A DNA stretch of 36,781 bases from an uncultured Clostridia bacterium (GTDB lineage Bacteria > Bacillota > Clostridia > UMGS1883): assembly GCA_947630975.1 (NCBI GenBank), contig CANRJP010000016.1, positions 1-36,781 on the forward strand. The letters run 5' to 3'. A program made the translations under genes and the position numbers. Shown here piece after piece: positions 30,997-36,781 of this stretch. The notes beneath the pieces were generated by a model. It had not been told where the DNA came from. It saw only the letters and a list, made by a program, of their open reading frames with translations, and did no database searches. Every line of letters starts with the position of its first letter. The stretch's first letter is position 1.

Positions 30997-32980
30997 CAAG
31001 CTCTACGCTATATACGGACGTATACGGGCGCACCCTTGGTACTATCTCGGCTTTACGCTGTTGTTTTTGTATCTCTACGGCATGGCTGTAAACTCGTTTC
31101 TTACTGCGTCGCACAACTTCCGCACAGGAGACGAGCTTAAAACCCTTTCGCTTAATCCGTTTAAGTGTTTTTCCGCCGTGTTCACGCCTCAATCGCTGGG
31201 AATGCTGTTCTTCATAGCCGCCATGTACTTCCTCATAACCGGCAAGCTGATGCCCTTCATAACCGGCGTTAAGGTCACAAAGGACGAGAGAAATTTTTAT
31301 GTGTCTAACGAGGGAACTCACGGCACCTCCGGCTGGATGGACAAGGCCGAGCGACAAAAGGTGCTTGTCACCGACAAGGCCGACGCCCTGCCCTGTCCAA
31401 TACTCGGACGGCTGAAAAGCTCTCCCTACGACGGCTATTCGGATTACATAGGCCTTCGTAAGGACAGCGGGCTGAACAAGCACGTTATGGTTTACGGGGC
31501 CTCCGGCGCCGGCAAGTCCAGAGGCTTTGTCAAGCCCTTCATACTCAAAACTGCTTCTCTCCGCCAGAGCATGGTTATAGTCGATCCCAAGGCCGAGTTT
31601 TTTGAACAGATGTCCGGCTACTTAAAGGATCAAGGCTATGTGGTTAAGGCCTTTAACCTGCTGGACATGGAAAATTCCGACGGGTGGAACTGCATCGGCG
31701 AAACCGAGGGCGACGTTGATATGGTGCAGTCCGTGGCCGAGGTCATTATCCGCAACACCTCCGGCGACGGACAGAAGGCGGACTTCTGGGACAAGTCGGA
31801 GCAAAACCTGCTCATTGCCCTGATACTGTACGTCCAGTCCATGCGCGATCCTGTGACGAACGAACTGCTGCCCATACACGAGCGTTCCCTCGGCACCATA
31901 TACAGGATGCTGTCCACCGAGGGGGCCAGAAGCCTTGACGCAAAGTTTCAGCGCCTTCCGCTGGATCATCCGGCCCGCGCTCCATACGGTATTTTTAAAC
32001 AGGCGGCCAGCAATCTATGGGGAAATATTTTTATCGGTCTTGGCTCAAGGCTGAATGTCTTCCAGAATAAGCTGGTGGACACCATAACCAAGTATCACGA
32101 TATAGACCTTGAACTGCCGGGCAAAAAGCCTTGCGCCTATTTCTGTATCATATCGGATCAGGACTCCAGCTATGAATTTCTTTCGTCGCTGTTCTTCTCG
32201 CTTCTCTTTAAAAAACTTTCGGACTATGCCCGCAAACACGGCGACGAGCGGGGCCGCCTGCCGGTGGAGGTCAATTTTGTTCTTGACGAGTTCTGCAACA
32301 TAGGGCGAATACTCGACTTTAAAAAGACCATATCTACTGTCCGTTCAAGGGGCATAAACTGTCAGATCATAATCCAAAGCATAGCCCAGCTCGCCGACCG
32401 TTATCCCATAAAGGAATGGGAAGAAATCGTCGGCAACTGCGATACTCAGCTTTTTTTGGGCTGTAACGACACCATGACCAGCGAGTTTATCTCCAAACGG
32501 TGCGGCAACATCACTATCCAGCTAACCAACAGTATGTCGCCCCAAACGCCTATGTTTTCGCCCATAACAAGGGAGATAACGGGTTACCGTCAGACCAAAA
32601 GCAACAATACCCGTCCGCTTATGTATCCGGAGGAGGTACTTCAGCTCGACAACAGGGAGTGTCTTTTGCTTATCAGAGGTCACAAGCCGCTGAAAGCCTT
32701 TAAAATAGTACCCGAGGAGCTTACCGCCTACGGCGAGCTTGAATATTCAAGGGTAGATGAATATATCCCCGATTGGCGTCACAAGGAGGAACTGCTTGAA
32801 AAGGAAAGGCGGGCCGATGCTAAAATGAAAAAAGACATCGAAAAGCTTGTACCAATTTTTGGCACCAAAATGCCGGAGGAACCAACCAAAGAAGAAAACA
32901 TTCGGGTGGATGACCCGGAAGAAATGGATTTTGACCCTAACCTTACCAAGACAAACGCGAAAGATATATTAAAGGATTGA
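30944..32980 (+). CDS. virD4: VirD4/TraG-type coupling protein
   Basis: 678 residues from GTG 30944, the only usable start in this frame here; AAGGA at 30925-30929 is rather far, so coupling to the overlapping upstream gene is likely. Two N-terminal membrane helices (about WYYLGFTLLFLYLYGMAV and LGMLFFIAAMYFLITG) lead into the ATPase domain with Walker A GASGAGKS (Lys191), the conserved VIVDPKAEF, and Walker B NFVLDEFCNIG (Asp448/Glu449). Later comes QLFLGCNDTMTSEFIS, as in TraG/VirD4 proteins. The protein brings the relaxase-DNA complex to the T4SS channel. Length and domain order are typical. The acidic C-terminal tail may be the relaxase-docking part. Intact. Confidence 0.95.
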   Translation: MSKKEIICFVEKILKKNDKLYAIYGRIRAHPWYYLGFTLLFLYLYGMAVNSFLTASHNFRTGDELKTLSLNPFKCFSAVFTPQSLGMLFFIAAMYFLITGKLMPFITGVKVTKDERNFYVSNEGTHGTSGWMDKAERQKVLVTDKADALPCPILGRLKSSPYDGYSDYIGLRKDSGLNKHVMVYGASGAGKSRGFVKPFILKTASLRQSMVIVDPKAEFFEQMSGYLKDQGYVVKAFNLLDMENSDGWNCIGETEGDVDMVQSVAEVIIRNTSGDGQKADFWDKSEQNLLIALILYVQSMRDPVTNELLPIHERSLGTIYRMLSTEGARSLDAKFQRLPLDHPARAPYGIFKQAASNLWGNIFIGLGSRLNVFQNKLVDTITKYHDIDLELPGKKPCAYFCIISDQDSSYEFLSSLFFSLLFKKLSDYARKHGDERGRLPVEVNFVLDEFCNIGRILDFKKTISTVRSRGINCQIIIQSIAQLADRYPIKEWEEIVGNCDTQLFLGCNDTMTSEFISKRCGNITIQLTNSMSPQTPMFSPITREITGYRQTKSNNTRPLMYPEEVLQLDNRECLLLIRGHKPLKAFKIVPEELTAYGELEYSRVDEYIPDWRHKEELLEKERRADAKMKKDIEKLVPIFGTKMPEEPTKEENIRVDDPEEMDFDPNLTKTNAKDILKD

Positions 32981-33002
32981 AAACGATTGGAGGAATTATC
33001 AA

Positions 33003-33965
33003 GTGAATGTTTACAAAATAAATGATATACTAAGCTGCGACTTTCTCAAAATACCAAAGGCAATGTTTGTCAGCTCCGTCTGCCGGAGGCTTTCATCGGA
33101 TGCAAAGCTGGCCTACGCTCTGCTCTATGACCGGCTCTCCCTTTCCAAGCTGAACGGTTGGATAAACGATCGCGACGAGGTGTACCTTATCTACACCCGC
33201 GAGGAGATAGCTGAGGACTTAGGCATTACATACAAAAAGGCCATATCGGCGTTCAAGGAACTCCTTGCCGCCGGCCTCATTGCCGAGCAGCGGTGCGGAC
33301 GGGGCGCCCCGAACAAAATATATATCGTTAAACTGGAGCTTACCCCCGACGCCGCTCGGGGATATGTCAACAGAGAAAACTCAAGAACTGCCGAAAAGGC
33401 ACATCTTGTTTCGCCGCCGGAAGCTGAGATATGCCAAACCGGCACATCTGAAAGAGCTTATGATATGCCGGATCGGGATGTCTTGAACTGCCAAAACGGC
33501 ACGTCTGCATATCCCGAAACGGCACGTCAAGAACTGCCAAAACCGCACCCTAATAAGACTAATATTAATCAAACTAATATTAATCATTCTTACATCAGTC
33601 CGTCTGTCAGTCTTGACGAGCAGTACGATTTTGAAAAAATTATTGACGGCTGTCAGCTTGAGAGCTTTGATGAGGAGGAGCGAAAGATACTCTATGACGC
33701 CATAGAACGGCTGTTCTATTCCGAGAGCTTCCGTATAGGCAATGCCGTTTTACCGAGAGCGAAGGTCAGAAGCCGGCTTTGCGAACTTGACGCATCTGTT
33801 CTGCAAAGCGCTATGGAGCGTCTGCACTCCAACCGTGACAGGCCGGTGAAGAACCTGACCCGCTATGTCATGAGCGTTATCTTCAACAGTCTGACCGAGG
33901 ACTATACCCTTGTCCATGTTGACCCGTATCTTAATTCCATGAGGGGGTGCGTGGGATGTACTTAA
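33003..33965 (+). CDS. repA: RepA_N-family replication initiator
   Basis: 320 residues from GTG 33003 (GGAGG at 32990-32994). The N-terminal ~115 residues match the RepA_N domain: FLKIPKAMF, LSSDAKLAYALLYDRLSLS, REEIAEDLGITYKKAISAFK (winged helix), then APNKIYIVKL. A ~75-residue linker of unusual composition follows, and then a C-terminal domain (FRIGNAVLPRAKVRSRLCEL, VKNLTRYVMSVIFNSL) resembling the DUF6017-type end of many element-borne RepA proteins. RepA_N proteins start theta replication from sites inside their own gene, and the linker here is encoded by a clear iteron array. It suggests the element replicates as a circle after excision or is a plasmid. It overlaps the next gene by ten bases. 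Confidence 0.9.
   Translation: MNVYKINDILSCDFLKIPKAMFVSSVCRRLSSDAKLAYALLYDRLSLSKLNGWINDRDEVYLIYTREEIAEDLGITYKKAISAFKELLAAGLIAEQRCGRGAPNKIYIVKLELTPDAARGYVNRENSRTAEKAHLVSPPEAEICQTGTSERAYDMPDRDVLNCQNGTSAYPETARQELPKPHPNKTNINQTNINHSYISPSVSLDEQYDFEKIIDGCQLESFDEEERKILYDAIERLFYSESFRIGNAVLPRAKVRSRLCELDASVLQSAMERLHSNRDRPVKNLTRYVMSVIFNSLTEDYTLVHVDPYLNSMRGCVGCT
33383..33590 (+). other. Probable replication origin (iterons plus AT-rich repeats) inside repA
   Basis: Six copies of a ~22-base iteron with consensus near TGCCAAAACGGCACGTCT begin at 33389, 33432, 33466, 33489, 33512 and 33535. The last four have an exact 23-base period. Most copies are themselves small inverted repeats (TGCC...GGCA). Directly downstream lie two 13-base direct repeats ACTAATATTAATC (33558-33570 and 33573-33585) in a very AT-rich stretch, the likely melting region. 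In known RepA_N plasmids the origin lies inside the rep gene between the two protein domains, as here. Confidence 0.75.
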
Positions 33966-34486
33966 ACCTGTATCAGAGGTGCATCAAAGTGCTTTTGGAC
34001 GAGTTCGGCCCTTTGTATCAGCGTCAGCTTGAGGCGCTGGTACGGCGCAAGGTCAACGGATATTTTAAAAATCTGGACGGATATATAGACCAGATGTGCC
34101 GTTATGGGGACTATGAAAAGCTGGAATTGGTTGGCGAAGCTCTCATTTCGCCCGCAAAGGCGGCACCGGACGGCGATATGCTCCGCTGCATGGACGTTAT
34201 GCTCAGTTTTGTGGACAGTGTCACGGCCTTCTGCGTGGGCGCGCCCCCGGTAAAGCTCAAATTTTTTGTCAGGGACGACGAAACCGAGAAGGAAATCTGC
34301 GTTATCCCTGTTCATATTGGCGGCGAACAGCCCATAGCCGCCTATGTTGACGGGCCGGACAGCGGAGAAACCTTAATTTTACTGCTTGCCGTCAAGGGCC
34401 AGATCAGAAGCATAAAAACGCGGCGGCCTTGTAAATTTGCCGTGATCGAGGGCCAAAGCGTGATATTTTACACAAAAAATCAATAA
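33956..34486 (+). CDS. Conserved conjugative-element protein (possibly DUF5697 family)
   Basis: 176 residues from ATG 33956, eight bases after GAGGGGG (33941-33947); GTG 33947 lies inside that site. A soluble protein with a helical N-terminus that may be a winged helix (LDEFGPLYQRQLEALVRRKV, then YIDQMCRYGDYEKLELVG) and a beta-rich C-terminal half (VKLKFFVRDDETEKEICVIP, RPCKFAVIEGQSVIFYTK). The FGPL...LEALV start recalls the DUF5697 family found next to repA genes in Clostridia mobile elements; this is from memory of the pattern and needs a search. It overlaps repA by ten bases, so the two are co-translated. A replication-regulatory role is plausible but unproven. Confidence 0.65.
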   Translation: MYLNLYQRCIKVLLDEFGPLYQRQLEALVRRKVNGYFKNLDGYIDQMCRYGDYEKLELVGEALISPAKAAPDGDMLRCMDVMLSFVDSVTAFCVGAPPVKLKFFVRDDETEKEICVIPVHIGGEQPIAAYVDGPDSGETLILLLAVKGQIRSIKTRRPCKFAVIEGQSVIFYTKNQ

Positions 34487-34501
34487 CAGGAGGAATGAAC
34501 C

Positions 34502-35368
34502 ATGGAATTCAACGAACTCAATTTATCTAAGTTGGACAAAGACCTAACGCCGGAAGAACGCGACGAATGGCAGGGAATTTACGCTTCATACCGGAGCCAA
34601 TCCGTTATAAGCGGCGAGGTGTCCGGCGTGGACATGTACGACTTCGGTAATATTGCCGGAGAGGTCGCCCGGCGTAAGGTCAGATGCCTCATAGTCATCA
34701 AATACCGCATAAAAATTATCATTCCGGAACATGAGGTGTTCCTTGATGAACGTGATTACGGCTATCATGTTCTCCACTCTATGTGCGGCGCAAGAGTGAA
34801 CTATGTGGTAACTTACATTGACCGTGAGGCGGGCTTTGCCGTGGCCTCGCGCAAAGTTGCCCTAAAAAAGCTTCAAGAGGCCAACAACTGGCATATCCGC
34901 GAGGGGCAGACCGTGGATGTGGACGTGCTTTCCGTTGGCAGAGGCGTGTGTACGGTGTCATACCTCGGCTACGACGTTGTACTCCCTCAGAGGGAAATAA
35001 GCTACAACGTGGTTCCCGACCTTCGGGAAGTAATTCACCCCGGAGAGACGAAAAAAGCTCTTGTCAAGCAGTTTGACGCGAATACCGGCGTCCTTAAGCT
35101 GTCCGTAAAGGAGACTATGCCTCACCCCTTTGACGGCATTGAAACCCGTCACCCCGAGGGCTCTATCCGTATCGCTACCATCGTCGGGAAGTACGGCGGA
35201 GGCGTGTTCTGTCGGCTGTACGATAAAATGACGGACGTGCTTTGCTCTTATGAGTCCATGCACTACGACGGTGATTTCAAGATCGGCGACAGTGTGGAGG
35301 TACTGATAACCCGGCTGAACATGGAGAAGAAGCTGGTGTATGGTAAGATTTTGAGGAAGGTTAGGTAA
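34502..35368 (+). CDS. S1-domain RNA-binding protein
   Basis: 288 residues from ATG 34502 (AGGAGGA at 34488-34494). It appears to contain three S1/OB-type beta-barrel modules: one from about residue 35 (SVISGEVSGVDMYDFG), one from about 135 (REGQTVDVDVLSVGRGVCTVSYLG) and one from about 220 (GSIRIATIVGKYGGGVFCRL, ending DSVEVLITRLNMEKKLVYG). S1 domains bind single-stranded RNA or DNA. The layout is like a short ribosomal-protein-S1 relative, but the protein is element-borne and shorter. It is the last gene of the replication block and is followed by a hairpin. Possible roles include protecting or translating element transcripts, or handling single strands in transfer; none is shown by the sequence. 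Confidence 0.75.
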   Translation: MEFNELNLSKLDKDLTPEERDEWQGIYASYRSQSVISGEVSGVDMYDFGNIAGEVARRKVRCLIVIKYRIKIIIPEHEVFLDERDYGYHVLHSMCGARVNYVVTYIDREAGFAVASRKVALKKLQEANNWHIREGQTVDVDVLSVGRGVCTVSYLGYDVVLPQREISYNVVPDLREVIHPGETKKALVKQFDANTGVLKLSVKETMPHPFDGIETRHPEGSIRIATIVGKYGGGVFCRLYDKMTDVLCSYESMHYDGDFKIGDSVEVLITRLNMEKKLVYGKILRKVR

Positions 35369-35371
35369 AGT

Positions 35372-35406
35372 AATCGGCCGTGCCGCACTTAATGGCACGG
35401 CCGATT
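35372..35406 (+). terminator. Hairpin after the S1-protein gene
   Basis: AATCGGCCGTGCC (35372-35384) pairs perfectly with GGCACGGCCGATT (35394-35406) around a 9-base loop, four bases after the stop codon. No T-tract follows (TCTATGC), so it is a strong hairpin but an imperfect intrinsic terminator. Confidence 0.7.
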
Positions 35407-35433
35407 CTATGCTTGTGGAGAGAATAAAAAAAC

Positions 35434-35458
35434 CTGACCCAAAACTTAATCTTTTGGG
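35434..35458 (+). repeat. Left 25-bp inverted repeat flanking the integrase
   Basis: This 25-base sequence, beginning CTGACCCAAAACTTAATC and ending TTTTGGG, is the exact reverse complement of 36752-36776. Internally it forms a hairpin (CCCAAAA/TTTTGGG). On the minus strand it is followed by a run of Ts, so it may also be a reverse terminator. Confidence 0.85.
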
Positions 35459-35510
35459 CCAGATAAAATTTATGGCTTTATTACGGCATTTTTAGTTAAT
35501 CGTGCAAATT

Positions 35511-35539
35511 TTGACACAATTTTATATAATAGATTATAT
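35511..35539 (+). promoter_or_regulatory. Putative integrase promoter
   Basis: A consensus -35 TTGACA (35511-35516) is followed after 17 bases by TTATAT (35534-35539). A TATAAT at 35525-35530 is too close to that -35 but could act with another one. The leader would be ~90 bases and contains the hairpin at 35580-35605. Confidence 0.5.
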
Positions 35540-35579
35540 CACTTTGATAACGCGCTGTCAAGCCATTCTACAGCTTTTA

Positions 35580-35605
35580 GGCGAATTTTCAAGAAAAAAT
35601 TCGCC
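35580..35605 (+). promoter_or_regulatory. Hairpin/operator in the integrase leader
   Basis: GGCGAATTTT (35580-35589) pairs perfectly with AAAATTCGCC (35596-35605), leaving a 6-base loop. It lies between the putative promoter and the ribosome binding site AAAGGGGA (35623-35630). It could bind a regulator, such as the integrase itself, or shape the mRNA leader. Confidence 0.5.
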
Positions 35606-35638
35606 GTCAAAATCACAGTCAGAAAGGGGACTTTAACT

Positions 35639-36697
35639 ATGGCGAGAAGAGGAGAAAACATATATAAACGAAAAGATGGACGGTACGAGGGGCGATATAT
35701 CAGAACCCGCAACGAGAACGGCAAGGCGATATACGGTTATGTCTATGCCCGCAGTTATACGGACGTAAAGGAAAAGCTGGCCGAATACAAGGCCGTAAAA
35801 AAGAAAAAGCCCACCGGCTCAAGCGATACGCTGAGCCAGTGGTTGGATTTTTGGCTTGACAATGCCGGCAATCTCAAGGAGACGACGCGGCAGATTTACA
35901 GGGGACACATAAGGAATTATATTCTCCCCAAGCTCGGCAAGGTGCGGCTGAAAAAGCTGACAACACAAACGCTGCAAGCTTTTGTATCATCGTTAAAACT
36001 TTCGCCGTCAACCGTTAAGGTGATATTTTGTGTGCTGAAGTCGGCTCTCATTTTTGCCGAGGAGCGCGGACAGATCATGAATATTTGGTCGCGGGTCAAG
36101 CTCCCGAAAAAGGCCAAAACCGAGGTGAGCATACTGACGCTTACCGAGCAGAAGCGGTTGGAAAGGGTCTTGTCGCGGGAAAATGATATAGGGGTTCTTC
36201 TATGTCTGTACACCGGCCTGCGCATCGGCGAGCTTTGCGCTCTTAAATGGAGCGACATTGACTTTGAAAAGTCAGTACTTCACGTCAACGGAACGCAGGC
36301 CCGCGTTGGCGGCACCGTGAAAATCCTGCCGCCAAAGAGTAAAACCTCACTCCGAACCATCCCTGTACCGGGGTTTATTATGGAAAAGCTGAAAAATCAA
36401 CGCAGGGACGGCGCCTTTGTGCTGTCGGCGAATGGCCGGTATGTAAATGTCCGCACCTATCGCCGTCAGTTCAAGCGGCTGCTTGAGGAGGCACAGCTCC
36501 CTGACATCAAGTTTCACGCTCTTCGGCACACCTTTTCCACCCGCGCCCTTGAGGTGGGCATGGACTTTAAGACGCTCAGCGAAATCCTCGGCCACTCCAC
36601 GGTAGCGATTACTCTCGACCTCTATGTTCATTCATTGGACGAGCATAAAAGGTCACAGATGAACAAGCTCAGTGAAATCTATTCGCCGTCAAACTGA
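35639..36697 (+). CDS. int: Tyrosine recombinase / integrase
   Basis: 352 residues from ATG 35639 (AAAGGGGA, 8-base spacer). The N-terminus (RRGENIYKRKDGRYEGRYI) is the AP2-like arm-binding domain of phage and ICE integrases, followed by a SAM-like core-binding domain (LSQWLDFWL to about residue 165) and the catalytic domain. The active residues are all present: Arg195 (TGLRIGELCAL), a Lys in PPKSKTSLRTIPV, His293 and Arg296 (HALRHTFSTRAL), His319 (LGHSTVAIT) and the nucleophile Tyr329 (LDLYVHS). It should excise and integrate the element. It is expressed from its own leader and flanked by perfect inverted repeats. Intact. The att core cannot be named from this window alone. Confidence 0.95.
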   Translation: MARRGENIYKRKDGRYEGRYIRTRNENGKAIYGYVYARSYTDVKEKLAEYKAVKKKKPTGSSDTLSQWLDFWLDNAGNLKETTRQIYRGHIRNYILPKLGKVRLKKLTTQTLQAFVSSLKLSPSTVKVIFCVLKSALIFAEERGQIMNIWSRVKLPKKAKTEVSILTLTEQKRLERVLSRENDIGVLLCLYTGLRIGELCALKWSDIDFEKSVLHVNGTQARVGGTVKILPPKSKTSLRTIPVPGFIMEKLKNQRRDGAFVLSANGRYVNVRTYRRQFKRLLEEAQLPDIKFHALRHTFSTRALEVGMDFKTLSEILGHSTVAITLDLYVHSLDEHKRSQMNKLSEIYSPSN

Positions 36698-36710
36698 GCA
36701 GTCAAAAAAA

Positions 36711-36745
36711 GGCGCGGAACGCCTTAAATAAAGACATTCCGCGCC
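36711..36745 (+). terminator. Hairpin after the integrase gene
   Basis: GGCGCGGAA (36711-36719) pairs perfectly with TTCCGCGCC (36737-36745) around a 17-base loop, shortly after the integrase stop. It is followed by GACTTT, so the T-tract is weak. Likely the integrase terminator. Confidence 0.6.
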
Positions 36746-36751
36746 GACTTT

Positions 36752-36776
36752 CCCAAAAGATTAAGTTTTGGGTCAG
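36752..36776 (-). repeat. Right 25-bp inverted repeat flanking the integrase
   Basis: Exact reverse complement of 35434-35458, placed five bases from the window end. It can form the same CCCAAAA/TTTTGGG hairpin. The identity stops exactly at 25 bases on both sides. Confidence 0.85.
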
Positions 36777-36781
36777 TCAAT

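Noticed and set aside
1-36781. Window as a closed circle joining its two ends
   Set aside because: Joining the end to the start leaves the first gene without a ribosome binding site or matching upstream repeat sequence; nothing supports closure.
1-36781. tRNA or rRNA genes, which often serve as integration sites
   Set aside because: No tRNA-like or rRNA-like sequence was recognised on either strand.

Overview
The window is most likely part of a Firmicutes (Clostridia) chromosome or plasmid carrying a conjugative element. This rests on strong AGGAGG-type ribosome binding sites, a Gram-positive surface toolkit (sortase, SpaA/Cna_B domains, thioester domain, cohesin/dockerin, InlB-type repeats), and a type IV secretion (T4SS) gene set of the PrgI/VirB4/VirD4 kind with a RepA_N-type initiator. 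The exact genus cannot be read from the sequence. All genes I accept lie on the + strand.

Layout. (1) 1-3234: the 3' part of a large modular surface protein, cut by the window start. (2) 3235-3616: an intergenic region with a strong terminator and an extended -10 promoter overlapped by an inverted repeat. (3) 3617-6701: partition/maintenance block with parA, a parB that appears broken by a one-base frameshift, a RelE/Gp49-like toxin without a visible antitoxin, and a CpaE/TadZ-like protein with a degenerate P-loop. (4) 6755-21189: an export and covalent-surface block with a signal-peptide/membrane-anchored protein, a sortase, a transglutaminase-like protein and a 3834-residue adhesin. The adhesin alone fills nearly a third of the window. 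It has a signal peptide, a Cys-Gln thioester domain, about 36 SpaA/Cna_B-like domains (24 of them eight repeats of an A-B-C triplet) and ends exactly in a sortase-like MPRTGY. (5) 21259-29676: T4SS genes: VirB2-like pilin, VirB6/TrbL-like channel protein with a long low-complexity tail, C39-peptidase protein in the VirB1 position, a 51-residue membrane peptide, PrgI, a VirB4-N-like protein, VirB4, and a conserved accessory protein. (6) 29676-29783: a long nested RNA hairpin with a competing stem and a terminator. (7) 29845-32980: a winged-helix-like protein of unknown function overlapping the coupling protein VirD4. (8) 33003-35368: RepA_N-type initiator whose own coding sequence holds a six-copy iteron array followed by AT-rich 13-mers (a probable origin), an accessory protein, and an S1-domain RNA-binding protein. 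(9) 35434-36776: a complete tyrosine integrase lying between two perfect 25-bp inverted repeats.

How it may work together (inference): the integrase moves the element, RepA and its internal origin replicate the excised circle, and ParA/ParB hold it. VirB2/B3/B4/B6/VirD4 plus the C39 peptidase build the transfer channel. The sortase, transglutaminase-like protein and thioester/isopeptide adhesin would give a chemically locked contact with a partner cell or host surface. I saw no recognisable relaxase; it may lie outside the window, or the unknown protein at 29845-30996 may take part in mobilisation.

The most interesting items are the element-borne covalent adhesion module with its non-canonical sorting signal, the origin inside repA, the structured RNA at 29676-29783, and the inverted repeats flanking the integrase.
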